A stretch of 64,000 bases of DNA from an uncultured Eubacterium sp. (GTDB lineage Bacteria; Bacillota; Clostridia; Lachnospirales; Lachnospiraceae): NCBI GenBank assembly GCA_910577295.1, contig CAJTLS010000002.1, forward strand, positions 62,348 through 126,347, written 5' to 3'. Shown one piece after another: positions 44,814 through 53,828 of this stretch. The notes below the pieces were generated by a model. The model did no database searches, was not told where the DNA came from, and saw only the letters and a program-made list of their open reading frames with translations. Position 1 is the first letter of the stretch; the number at the start of each line of letters is the position of its first letter. A program made the translations under genes and the position numbers.

Positions 44814-47800
44814 CTAACAGATAAGCCGGCTTATGGAAGCGGCTCCCCCGCTTACTTCCATCCGCAGAACCGCTTTCCCTGCTTTTAAATCAGCCGTCTG
44901 CGCGAGAGAGTATGTCTTCTTTTGCGCCCCAAGCGTCACCTCGCCAATCTTAACATCGCCGTTATAGAGCGTTACTTTGGCATTCTGTGTAGAAGAGCCA
45001 ACTACGCCAAATTGATATGCCCCATCTGCTGCCACACGGATGCTGTATTCATATGATTTATCCTTTTCTGCCACAAGCTCACTGCCTGTTTCATCACTTC
45101 CCTCATAGCCGACAGCATCTATATAACCGGGAACATCATAGAACTTTTTTGTCTCCGTTATAATATGATTCATTTTGACCGTACCCTTTTTCACTTTTAC
45201 CTTGAAAAATCCGTCGCTCACTTTAATTATTTTTGATTCTTTTAAGCGGTAATTTTTTTCCTGCGTGCCGGGCGACACGCTGCCAAGCAACGTGTCGTTC
45301 CAGTACAGTTCTACCTCGCCTCCGTCCGCAGAAGAACCGTTGATACCGAACTGATATGTCTCCCACTCTGTGAGAACAGTTGAATATTTGTATTCCTCTC
45401 CCGCTTTCATCGTGCAACTCTCCGCATATGCCGTACTTCCATCATAAGAGGAAGCATTAATGTTTCCCGGAATCGCAAAGCGGTCAAACGTCAATCCCAT
45501 CTGCGCCGTCTTGGCAGCCGGCTTCTTACCGACATAATAACTCTCTTCCGGCCCGAAATGGCTCTTCTGTACGCTTTGTGCAGAAACAACCACTTTCTGT
45601 AATACAAATGCCGGGTCTGCCGCATAAATACGGATAGTATTGACACCTGTCTTGAAGTTTGCCGTGCGCTCCGTCTTTCTGCCATTATTTTTTACATCAT
45701 CCGGCCACGTACAATTATAAGTTCCCGGCACAAATGTATTGCTGTCTACCGTATTTACTGTCTGTACTTGTCCCGCATTAACCGACAATCCATAATAGAT
45801 ACCTACATCGTCTCTCTCGATATTATTGGACGGCGCACTGTATACCGTAACTTTATAGTCGCCCTCTGCTGGCACATATACGCTGTATTCTGCGTATGGC
45901 GCCTTGGAGGCATCTTTTCCATATCTCTTATCTGCCGGTTGCATTTTCAGCGATTCTCCCATCTTGCCATAACCTTTCATGACAAGTACGGTTGCTCCAT
46001 CCGCATTATCTTGTTTTTTCGTATAATTGCCCGGTAAAATTGAAGCGTAACCGTTGGCGTACACATATGTCTTATCCGCAAGTTTCGACGTATCAAATAC
46101 TTTAGCCGAAACTGCTACCGTCACCTTACTATCTCCGCTCTGGATTACGACAGAACCTGTCTTGTCTGCCGATACCTTATCCCAGTCAACCGATATTTCA
46201 AACGTGTCCTGCATTTTAACGGAGCCGGTTTTCTTTGACAGCTTAATCCAGTCCTCGCTGGCTGTCGCCGTATAGTTGTACATATTGGCTCCCTGATTGG
46301 AAAGCGTTACCGTGTAGGACTCCTGATTGATATTGGTAAAATCATCCAGCGCAATCTGGCCTTCTGTAACCGTCTCTGCATGATTTTCCACGGAAACAGA
46401 CATCTTCGTTCCCTCCGCCGGCTTCAGCCATTTGGCTGTCGGGTATTTCCATCCGGCAGAATCCCATGACGTATAGCCTACGTGCGGGGAACTCATCATC
46501 TTCTCCCACTTGTTGCCAACGCCCGGCATATTTTTATTGTACGTCTCCTGAAGTTCCTTATCAAGGGCGATACATTCATCTACCATAATCGCATATAAGT
46601 TAGCGTTTGAACTCTTTTCATTATAGTAATACTTATTGAGCCCGCTGCAAATCTGCATTTTCGCCACGTTGGCCGACGCCACGACAGGGAAGTATACAAA
46701 CTGGAAGTATGCCGCCTGCAAACGCTCCGGCACCACTTCCTGATATGTCTTTGCCCTGCTTATCATATCTTCAATCCGGCCCAGCATTCTCTGTGCCTCG
46801 TTATAGTTGGAAGCGTCGTACGTCACCGAAGAAACAACCTCCGGTTTGCAGGAACCATTTAACCATGTATAGTCTTCCAGCAACGTTTGTACTGCCTGCT
46901 GCTGTTCCTGATTCAGGGCGTCCCCGAATTGCTGCTGCACCCATTTTTCCATATACGCATCGGTCTTGTTTCCGCCATCTTTTCCCCATGTATCATAATC
47001 ATAAGCGAGGTCGAGGAAGTAGGAAATATTCATTTCCATCGGTTTCAAATCGCCGACATTGACAATCCACATATCGTCGACGCCGTGCTCATAAGCAAGC
47101 GACATCTGTTCCCATACTTTATCGAGCTGTACCGTATTCACCCACTCATAGGAAGTCGGGCCGCCGTGATAATCGAAATGATAATACATACCCCAGCCGC
47201 CTTTGCGGTTACAGTCTTCGCCCTCCGGCAATGTACGCATATTACCGAAGTTGTCGTCGCACAACATAATCATTACATCATCGAGAACATTCCATTTCTT
47301 CAGACCGGCCACCTGCGACGTGCCATGCCAGAAATCTTCTACTTCTTTGTACACCGTAAGTACCTGCGGCGCATTTTGCAGATTATTTTCTTTTAATATA
47401 TTTTTCTGTGTTGTAATAACTTTCTTTAACAGATTAATATTATCTGCCACGGTTCCGCCCAGCGCCGAATCGGCCTCGCCGCGCATACCAAGAGTATAAA
47501 CATTCTCAAACGGCATGTTTCGTTTTACACCGTCACGCCAGAAATTGGTAATTCCCTCTTCATTGGAATTAAAATCCCATTTGTTACTCGTACTGTATTT
47601 TTTATATTTTGACTGCCACTCATTGCCGGCACGGCACAATGGCTCATGGTGGGAAGTTCCCATGATAATGCCGTATTTATCTGCCAGTTCGGCATTCGCC
47701 AGCCTGCCCTCCTTACCGCCGTCTTCACTGAAAGTGTTCGACCACATTGCCGGCCACAGATAATTTCCCTTGCAGCGGAGAATCAACTCATATACGTTAT

Positions 47801-49118
47801 CATAAAACTTTGAGTTATAATTACCGAACTTTTTCTTTACCCAGCCGGTCAGCGACGGCGCCTCGTCATTGAGGAAGATACCACGGTATTTGACCGACGG
47901 CTCTTTCGAAGTATAAGTATAACTCTCGTTGGTAAACGAAATTTTGTCTTTCTTCACCGGCGTCACATCGCCCCAGTATACCCACGGGGAAACTCCCATC
48001 ATCTCGGAAATGTGGTAGATACCGTATATCGTGCCGCGCTTGTCGCTGCCGACAATCACAAGGGCGCTTGTCAGTCCCTCGGCCGGATTCTCTACTACCT
48101 GAACCTTATACGTCTCGGTTTTCTTAGCAATGTCCGATACATCCAGTTTTCCGTCCGCAATAAGCTTATCAATGACGTCGTTATTTCCTATGGAACCGGC
48201 AATGACAGCCGACTCGCGAATCGCAGAGGCCGTATCTACAACACGTGGTTTTGCCCCTTTTGCCGATACGATATTGACATCCTCCTGAAACGACTGTGCA
48301 ATCAGGGAAAGACCGTCATAATCAGCACCCTTTTTATCTACATAAATATCCGCGGAAGAAACATCGGAAGCAAGAATAAAGCTGCCCGGTTCATTTTGTT
48401 TTAAAACCGGCACTTCCGTCGGCGTAGGTTCGGCCGAAGCCGTTCCTTTATTATCATTGCCCGGCGTTTGCTGCGGTATCGTATTACTCTCGGCCATAAC
48501 AGTAATCTTGATGGACGCTTTGGCGCCGCGGCCATCTTTGGCATAGGCTGTAATCGTCGTAGTTCCCTGTTTTTTCCCTGTAACCACGCCTTTACTGCTC
48601 ACGGTGGCAATCTTTTTATCCTTACTTGCAAAGGCCACTTTCTTCACCGTCGCCTTAGACGGATTGACGACAGCTTTCAGTTTCGTTGTCGAACCTGCCG
48701 TAATCGACGTTTTTTCCGCCGATAATTTCACTTTGGAAGCTTTTTTAAACTTCTTGTATACGGTTACTTTTATTTTTACCGATTTCTTTGGTTTTGTTTT
48801 GCTGGCAATGGTAATCGTTGCTTTGCCTGCCTTTTTCGCTTTCAGCTTACCCTTTTTGTTGACGGAGACAACCGATTTTTTACTGGAAGTAAATTTCAAT
48901 GCCCCTTTTGCCGGCTTTACTTTCCATTTTAAACGGTAGCTCTCACCCTTTTTCAACGCCAATGTGCGAATCACCGGCTTTTTGAGCGTAAGCTTCTTTA
49001 CTTTGACCGCCTTGACCGCCGCTGCCGGATTACCCGTTCCCGCCGCAGCGGTTGCTATCATGGCAAGAGATAACGCAACTGCCATGAAACGTTTCTTCGT
49101 TCCTCTGTGATTTTTCAA
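44814..49118 (-). CDS. Secreted GH115 alpha-glucuronidase with Big2 and CBM-like domains
   Basis: The protein is 1434 aa. Order: signal peptide (~1-35); two lysine-rich Big2 modules (to ~205); acidic, Pro/Thr linker; GH115 catalytic region (~245-900) with YGIYHISEMMGVSPWVYWGD, KYRGIFLNDEAPSLTGW, GNYLWPAMWSNTF, MGTSHHEPLCR and WIVNVGDLKPMEMNISYFLD; an Ig-like beta domain; the GH115 C-terminal domain (YVYANGYASILPGN onwards); and two CBM35/6-like modules (YAESCTMKAGEEY... and GSELVAEKDKSYEY...). GH115 enzymes remove (4-O-methyl)glucuronic acid side chains from xylan, complementing the GH10 xylanase. No LPXTG is seen. It begins 21 bp after the upstream membrane-protein gene. The family is confident; substrate detail is inferred. 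Confidence 0.9.
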   Translation of the reverse strand: MKNHRGTKKRFMAVALSLAMIATAAAGTGNPAAAVKAVKVKKLTLKKPVIRTLALKKGESYRLKWKVKPAKGALKFTSSKKSVVSVNKKGKLKAKKAGKATITIASKTKPKKSVKIKVTVYKKFKKASKVKLSAEKTSITAGSTTKLKAVVNPSKATVKKVAFASKDKKIATVSSKGVVTGKKQGTTTITAYAKDGRGAKASIKITVMAESNTIPQQTPGNDNKGTASAEPTPTEVPVLKQNEPGSFILASDVSSADIYVDKKGADYDGLSLIAQSFQEDVNIVSAKGAKPRVVDTASAIRESAVIAGSIGNNDVIDKLIADGKLDVSDIAKKTETYKVQVVENPAEGLTSALVIVGSDKRGTIYGIYHISEMMGVSPWVYWGDVTPVKKDKISFTNESYTYTSKEPSVKYRGIFLNDEAPSLTGWVKKKFGNYNSKFYDNVYELILRCKGNYLWPAMWSNTFSEDGGKEGRLANAELADKYGIIMGTSHHEPLCRAGNEWQSKYKKYSTSNKWDFNSNEEGITNFWRDGVKRNMPFENVYTLGMRGEADSALGGTVADNINLLKKVITTQKNILKENNLQNAPQVLTVYKEVEDFWHGTSQVAGLKKWNVLDDVMIMLCDDNFGNMRTLPEGEDCNRKGGWGMYYHFDYHGGPTSYEWVNTVQLDKVWEQMSLAYEHGVDDMWIVNVGDLKPMEMNISYFLDLAYDYDTWGKDGGNKTDAYMEKWVQQQFGDALNQEQQQAVQTLLEDYTWLNGSCKPEVVSSVTYDASNYNEAQRMLGRIEDMISRAKTYQEVVPERLQAAYFQFVYFPVVASANVAKMQICSGLNKYYYNEKSSNANLYAIMVDECIALDKELQETYNKNMPGVGNKWEKMMSSPHVGYTSWDSAGWKYPTAKWLKPAEGTKMSVSVENHAETVTEGQIALDDFTNINQESYTVTLSNQGANMYNYTATASEDWIKLSKKTGSVKMQDTFEISVDWDKVSADKTGSVVIQSGDSKVTVAVSAKVFDTSKLADKTYVYANGYASILPGNYTKKQDNADGATVLVMKGYGKMGESLKMQPADKRYGKDASKAPYAEYSVYVPAEGDYKVTVYSAPSNNIERDDVGIYYGLSVNAGQVQTVNTVDSNTFVPGTYNCTWPDDVKNNGRKTERTANFKTGVNTIRIYAADPAFVLQKVVVSAQSVQKSHFGPEESYYVGKKPAAKTAQMGLTFDRFAIPGNINASSYDGSTAYAESCTMKAGEEYKYSTVLTEWETYQFGINGSSADGGEVELYWNDTLLGSVSPGTQEKNYRLKESKIIKVSDGFFKVKVKKGTVKMNHIITETKKFYDVPGYIDAVGYEGSDETGSELVAEKDKSYEYSIRVAADGAYQFGVVGSSTQNAKVTLYNGDVKIGEVTLGAQKKTYSLAQTADLKAGKAVLRMEVSGGAASISRLIC

Positions 49119-49139
49119 AAATACCGTCTCCTTTTCATT

Positions 49140-49778
49140 TTACTGTTCTGAAATTTTTCCCTCAATATCATAACCTACGATACGGATTTTGCCATCTGAC
49201 ATTGCTACACGGCATTCATAATTCAAATTCGGCAGCGAATAATAGACCATTTTATTGGCAATTGGATAATCCGTCAGATTTTCTTCCACATATCGGTTTA
49301 ACTCTATCCGCGCCGCCAGCGGATACAATGGATTGTGATAAATGGCAAGATACGAACCTACCGTCACAAGTACGCCTAATATACAGGCAGTAATTCTAAC
49401 CGCTGATTTTTTATCTCGGTTTCGCGACAGGCAAATCAAAGCGCCCCCACCGATACCGATTGCTTCCAGAATAAGCAGGACAATCAAACACTGAAAAAGT
49501 ATTATGGCAATACTTACGGCATTCGTCTGCAGACGGGCAATCGCATTGGCGTCACCGGCAACAAGCTGATAGAGGGCTGAACATAAAGCAGTACAGCCAA
49601 AAACCGTTAAGCACGATTTCTTTAAAAATATGTAAGACGCTGCCCCTATAAGCGGTACGATTAACATTACCTGCGGCAAATCAAAATATTTCATTAACGC
49701 CCCATATTCTAATATCCCTATAATGATAAATGCAATCGTAAGCGTTCCCGTTCGGATTTTCTTCCAGCGTTCCCTCAT
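49140..49778 (-). CDS. Hypothetical membrane protein
   Basis: The protein is about 212 aa. Hydrophobic segments are TLTIAFIIIGILEYGALM, VMLIVPLIGAASYIFL, CLTVFGCTALCSALYQLV, a long AVSIAIILFQCLIVLLIL segment and ITACILGVLVTVGSYLAIY, followed by a ~60-residue soluble tail with YPIANKMVYYSLPNLNYECRV. No family recognised. ATG 49778 has AAGGAGG 5 nt upstream; ATG 49805 with AAGGGG is an alternative. It sits directly before the GH115 gene and might be co-transcribed with it. Confidence 0.6.
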   Translation of the reverse strand: MRERWKKIRTGTLTIAFIIIGILEYGALMKYFDLPQVMLIVPLIGAASYIFLKKSCLTVFGCTALCSALYQLVAGDANAIARLQTNAVSIAIILFQCLIVLLILEAIGIGGGALICLSRNRDKKSAVRITACILGVLVTVGSYLAIYHNPLYPLAARIELNRYVEENLTDYPIANKMVYYSLPNLNYECRVAMSDGKIRIVGYDIEGKISEQ

Positions 49779-49856
49779 GGCTTCCTCCTTTCCGGTTTCG
49801 GACATAACGCCCCTTACTAACATAATAAGCCTGTTTTTAATGATAAGCAAGGCTTT

Positions 49857-51515
49857 TTATCTCATTCCATATAATGTCTCAAGAAGCTCCTGAAAAACAG
49901 GTATTTTCTTTACTTTTTTCAACTTTATTTTACCTATACTGCATAATTCACACACATAATTTTTTATAATTTCATTGCAGACCCGAATTTCCCTCGGTCT
50001 CCCATATTCATCAATATTTTGCAGAATACTATTTATCAATACCTCCCCTTCAAACTCATCCGGTGGTACGATATCCGAACTAAAAACCATACCGGTTGCC
50101 GCATCCGCCAGCATAACCAGCCGGACGGCGGCGGGACGCTCAAACCCTTCATCTTCAATTGATACCGGAAGACAATCAATATGAATATCCAATCCTCGAT
50201 TTTGCTGCGGTATTTTACAGAGTTGCCGAGCAAACTCTCCATCCGGAATTTGCATCTGGAGAAATTGATAGGTAAAAAACGGCAACGGCCTCTCCATGCC
50301 ATCCCATTGTCTGGTTTTCTCATTCCATGAAAACCAAAATAGATTCCCTTTTTCAAAATCAACCTGCATCTTGTTCTTTTCATAATATGTAAGCGCCTGA
50401 GCAAGTCGTGATAAATAGGCCGTCATGCGTCCTGCCTCCGCTGCATCCATATTGTATGGTAAATATCCCGTCTTATGGGAGAGAAAATACGGCCACTGAT
50501 TTTTCCCCCGAAACTTATAACCCAGCGATTTTATGATTTGATATTGCTCCTGCGACAATTCGTTGCGGTCCCCCCAGTAACAGGTCAGGTTAGTCTGCGT
50601 AAGTCCTGCATATGTTTCCGAAATATTAAGCCTCCCCTGATTACACAACCTCCAAAAATCATTCAACCCTTCAAATCCTTCGTAAATGGAAATCCCATAA
50701 CATTCACCTCCACGCCCTAAAATCACGGCGAATGCAATATCAGCGCCCTCCGCAAGGGCAAACAAATCCATATCCCAGAACTTCTCCCATGGTTTTAATT
50801 CCTTAATCTTTGCCGCTGCTTCATACAAGACCCGCCATTCTTCCAACGAGGCCTCTTCTCTCTCATGCTGCTCTCCGGCGCCAGTGGCAATCGTATACAA
50901 TGGCTCCCCGTTCCAGACACTTTCATAGATTTCCTGAGCAGTCATTGGTTCATGCATTTTATCACTCAAAAAATAATTTTTCAATTGGCTGTTTACTTTT
51001 TCCAAATCATATTCATCATATGGTAATGACTCTACCCAATCCTTCGTCTCCTCATATTCTTCATCCTCAGGATTTTCCAGAACCTCAAGCAAATGATAAT
51101 AACCATATATGCCGCCACAATCTTCATATGGAGTATTGCCTTTGTATTTCAGAACCATCGGATAGTCAAATTCATAGTCGGGTAAAATTTTCTCAATTTC
51201 TACCCGATGCTGCCAGTCATCGCCTAAATCATAAATATAAGTAAACCAGTCTTCACTATCCATAAAAGGCTCAATAGGCGTTTCTGCCGAGTTCAGTACT
51301 TCTTGCCTTCCCCAGCCAAAATCTTCAAAAATTTCCTCCACCACAACTCCCAAATGATAAAACTCAAATTGAGAGAGATGGCCGCCATACCATCCCATCA
51401 CTTCATTTAAAATAAAACCAAACTGCGAAAACGTCAGCCCAGCCGGCACAATAAACCGCCTCCATATAGGTGGATGGGAATTTTTAATCATAATCTTCAT
51501 CTGATACGCTTTCAA
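49857..51515 (-). CDS. Plasmid pRiA4b ORF-3-like protein
   Basis: The protein is 552 aa. The N-terminal ~180 residues match the pRiA4b ORF-3 family: MKIMIKNSHPPIWRRFIVP, FGFILNEVMGWYGGHLSQFE, FTYIYDLGDDWQHRVEIEKIL and YKGNTPYEDCGGIYGYYHL. This domain is found alone or fused in many bacteria without a settled biochemical role. The C-terminal half (ADIAFAVILGRGGECYGIS, FRGKNQWPYFLSHKTGYLP, then RPAAVRLVMLADAATG) resembles domains often fused to it in Firmicutes. No signal peptide. It lies 16 bp after the Cys-cluster protein gene, so the two are probably co-transcribed. Confidence 0.83.
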   Translation of the reverse strand: MKAYQMKIMIKNSHPPIWRRFIVPAGLTFSQFGFILNEVMGWYGGHLSQFEFYHLGVVVEEIFEDFGWGRQEVLNSAETPIEPFMDSEDWFTYIYDLGDDWQHRVEIEKILPDYEFDYPMVLKYKGNTPYEDCGGIYGYYHLLEVLENPEDEEYEETKDWVESLPYDEYDLEKVNSQLKNYFLSDKMHEPMTAQEIYESVWNGEPLYTIATGAGEQHEREEASLEEWRVLYEAAAKIKELKPWEKFWDMDLFALAEGADIAFAVILGRGGECYGISIYEGFEGLNDFWRLCNQGRLNISETYAGLTQTNLTCYWGDRNELSQEQYQIIKSLGYKFRGKNQWPYFLSHKTGYLPYNMDAAEAGRMTAYLSRLAQALTYYEKNKMQVDFEKGNLFWFSWNEKTRQWDGMERPLPFFTYQFLQMQIPDGEFARQLCKIPQQNRGLDIHIDCLPVSIEDEGFERPAAVRLVMLADAATGMVFSSDIVPPDEFEGEVLINSILQNIDEYGRPREIRVCNEIIKNYVCELCSIGKIKLKKVKKIPVFQELLETLYGMR

Positions 51516-51531
51516 TATTTTCTTCCTCCCT

Positions 51532-52035
51532 CTAATAACCGTATTCTTCTTTCAATCTCTCATAAATCTCAAATGCCACCGGACAGACGGTAATGGCATC
51601 CAGAACACCATACAAACTCTCTAACCGCCCCGGCTGGTTTGTGTACGGATATTTCACACAATTATCCGGCTTACATTCTCCCAGCCTGCAGCTTCCATCT
51701 TCCTGAAGAAAGTCACAGGGCTTGTGCTTCGTATAATATCCCCCTGTCTCCTCTTCCCTTTTTGCTTCCAGAAAGGAAGCCATGAATTGCTCCTTTGTCA
51801 TCTGCAATTCTTCCGCATCCCTCTCAATATCTTCGGCAGGAATAATCCCATGAAACATCTTGCAGCAGTTTCTGCAACGATTACAGTCATATTCTGCAAA
51901 CAGTTCCTTGTGCAGACGTAAAAACTGCTCATCTAATTCTTTTTCCTCCGCATTTATTTTCAGAAATGTCCGAAATTCAAAATTTTCATCCTCTTTTTCT
52001 TTTGCCATTCGCGCTACTTTTCTTGGTGGTATCAT
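51532..52035 (-). CDS. YkgJ-family zinc/iron-chelating Cys-cluster protein
   Basis: The protein is 167 aa. The cluster CNRCRNCCKMF is followed by KHKPCDFLQEDGSCRLGECK and DNCVKYPY, the ligand set of the YkgJ/DUF3109-like family that likely holds a metal or Fe-S centre. The N-terminus is charged and without signal peptide. ATG 52035 has AAGGAGG 4 nt upstream. It is followed 16 bp later by the pRiA4b-like gene, with a promoter upstream on the minus strand. Its function is unknown. Confidence 0.82.
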   Translation of the reverse strand: MIPPRKVARMAKEKEDENFEFRTFLKINAEEKELDEQFLRLHKELFAEYDCNRCRNCCKMFHGIIPAEDIERDAEELQMTKEQFMASFLEAKREEETGGYYTKHKPCDFLQEDGSCRLGECKPDNCVKYPYTNQPGRLESLYGVLDAITVCPVAFEIYERLKEEYGY

Positions 52036-52136
52036 GTTTCCTCCTTAATACATATTCTGCCTCCTGTTGCATTACACACAACTGCTTCCATACACAGGTA
52101 GAACTCTTACTATCTTTGTTTCACTTTCTGTATCAA

Positions 52137-52145
52137 ATTATAACA
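52137..52145 (-). promoter_or_regulatory. Extended -10 promoter for the YkgJ/pRiA4b genes
   Basis: On the minus strand TGTTATAAT gives TG-N-TATAAT (TATAAT at 52137-52142). No clear -35. It lies ~100 bp before the ATG, inside the 341-bp gap 52036-52376. Confidence 0.45.
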
Positions 52146-52300
52146 AAATCCGCCTCTTTCCGCCACTTATTTTTTTCTGTCACCTGTTTATTTTAGCGAC
52201 TGCTGCCTATCGGTTTCTACATTCCGTTTTCTGAACGAGGCTCCCTATTTTCTGATAAATACAAATTTTACCGCGAAAGACAGAATCTGTCTATCTCCTC

Positions 52301-52309
52301 TGTTATACT
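52301..52309 (+). promoter_or_regulatory. Extended -10 promoter for the membrane-anchored hypothetical gene
   Basis: TGTTATACT gives TG-N-TATACT (52304-52309), ~67 bp before the start at 52377. The rest of this gap is pyrimidine-rich with nothing recognised. Confidence 0.4.
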
Positions 52310-52376
52310 CAAAATAGCAAAACAAACTACGCAATAACAATTAGAAACAATTAAAAATATGATAGGAGGCAAAAGA

Positions 52377-52910
52377 ATGGCAGCAGATGAAAATCAATTT
52401 CAGGAAACAGAAAATGAAACAATCGGGAAGAAAGTTCTATACAAACTATTTGAGATAATCGGCGGGATACTTGGCTTGTTTATCGTCTATAGTCTATGGA
52501 ACAATTATAGTCAGGAACATTTCCGTTATAAGGAAATCTACGAACAGGCGGAGACTTCGCTGCGTAAAGACATGGGAAACACAAGTAATTTAGAGTTGAG
52601 TGAATATGACAAAGACCGAATTACAGAACAGGGAGTTACCATTTGTGATTTCGGGAAAGGAAACCTCAAATATAAGATTTATAATGTCAATATTCATGTA
52701 TCCTGTGACGGCTCGTATGAGATTTCTCCTAATATTAAAGTATACTATTACGATAACGAACAAGATGCCGGCGAGGGCGTAGATGCCACAGTACAGTCTC
52801 ATTATTATACGATTGGAGTACTGGATTCCATTCGTAATGCCTATAACGAATGGGAACAGAAAGGCTATGAGGCAATTGATAAGTGGGCGAACGACATGGA
52901 AAATAGATAG
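52377..52910 (+). CDS. Hypothetical single-TM protein
   Basis: The protein is about 177 aa. A charged N-terminus (~25 residues) is followed by one membrane helix (LYKLFEIIGGILGLFIVYSLW), then a polar extracytoplasmic or cytoplasmic domain with KYKIYNVNIHVSCDGSYEIS, ending in a helical EWEQKGYEAIDKWAND. No family recognised. ATG 52377 has AGGAGG 7 nt upstream, better than the first ATG at 52359. It is followed immediately by a strong terminator. Confidence 0.65.
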   Translation: MAADENQFQETENETIGKKVLYKLFEIIGGILGLFIVYSLWNNYSQEHFRYKEIYEQAETSLRKDMGNTSNLELSEYDKDRITEQGVTICDFGKGNLKYKIYNVNIHVSCDGSYEISPNIKVYYYDNEQDAGEGVDATVQSHYYTIGVLDSIRNAYNEWEQKGYEAIDKWANDMENR

Positions 52911-52937
52911 GTGGCGGGATATTCGGCCACCTTTTTA
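52910..52937 (+). terminator. Intrinsic terminator
   Basis: GGTGGC (52910-52915) pairs with GCCACC (52926-52931), then TTTTTAT. It overlaps the end of the minus-strand gene remnant. Confidence 0.75.
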
Positions 52938-53147
52938 TATAAACTTTTTCATATTTTCTAACATTTTCCATATATTACATCCAATATTATGAATCAACTC
53001 AAATTCATCACTTGAAAAATTTTTAGCCCTATCTATCGCCGTGTCTACATATGGCAAATAGTTTCTTTCAAAATGAATTCCTCTTTTCCCATGATTTACT
53101 TTATTTGATACTTCCTTACTTACAAAAGTATGACTTTTAGATAGATA
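52935..53147 (-). pseudogene. C-terminal remnant of an unidentified gene
   Basis: An open minus-strand frame of ~70 codons without a start ends at a TAA (52935-52937). It reads SHTFVSKEVSNKVNHGK, GIHFERNYLPYVDTAIDRA and FELIHNIGCNIWKMLENM, a sensible protein composition. It runs into the IS66 remnant near 53140, where it is cut off. It is probably the tail of a gene disrupted by the insertion. No family recognised. Confidence 0.5.
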
Positions 53148-53785
53148 TCAGGTTTATCACACGCTGGAAGAAGAACGTGATGATTTAACTGTTGCAGGAT
53201 GCTGGGCGCATGCGAGGCGACGCTTTGATGAGGCAGTAAAAGCCCTGCCAAAAGCAAAACGTAACGAATCCCTTGCATATCTGGCACCGAAACAAATCCA
53301 AGCGATATATTGTGAGGAAAAGAAACTAGCAGATGAATCTGCAGAAAAACGCTTACAACATCGCCAGCTTATCATTAAGCCAATGGTTGATGCCTATTTT
53401 GCGTGGGTAAAAGAAAACGTACACAAAGTTCCTGCAAAAGGAAAAACGTACAATGGCTTTTCTTACTCAATGAATCAGGAAAAATATCACACATCTTTTT
53501 AAATGACGGAGAAGTTCCGATTGATAACAATGCGGCAGAACAGTCTATCCGGGACTTCTGTATTGGCAAAAGAACGGGGTGATGATTGATACCATCGCCG
53601 GAGCTGAGTCCAGCGCAATTTTCTACAGTATTGCTGAGACAGCAAAGGCGAACAATCTCAAGCCATATGATTACTTTGAATAATTGTTATCAGAGATTCC
53701 CAATCATATGGATGATAAAGATATGAGTTTTCTGGAAAATCTGTTACCATGGTCAGAGCAGTTGCCAGAGCATTGCCGGAAATAG
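53140..53785 (+). pseudogene. Decayed IS66 transposase (TnpC) remnant
   Basis: Plus-strand translation gives YHTLEEERDDLTVAGCWAHA, then RQLIIKPMVDAYFAWVKENV, PIDNNAAEQSIRDFCIGK, AIFYSIAETAKANNLKPYDY and LENLLPWSEQLPEHCRK, i.e. the last ~200 residues of an IS66 transposase. The frame is broken at least twice (near 53503 and 53576) and a TAA interrupts YDYFE (~53682). The N-terminal ~60% and the tnpA/tnpB genes are missing. It lies tail-to-tail with the intact IS66 and is a different subtype, judging from sequence differences. Confidence 0.85.
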
Positions 53786-53791
53786 AGCAAG

Positions 53792-53816
53792 CACTCCTAT
53801 CGGAGTGATATTTTTG
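53792..53816 (+). terminator. Terminator of the IS66 remnant
   Basis: CACTCC (53792-53797) and GGAGTG (53802-53807) with loop TATC, followed by ATATTTTT. Confidence 0.6.
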
Positions 53817-53828
53817 GCATAGTACCCA

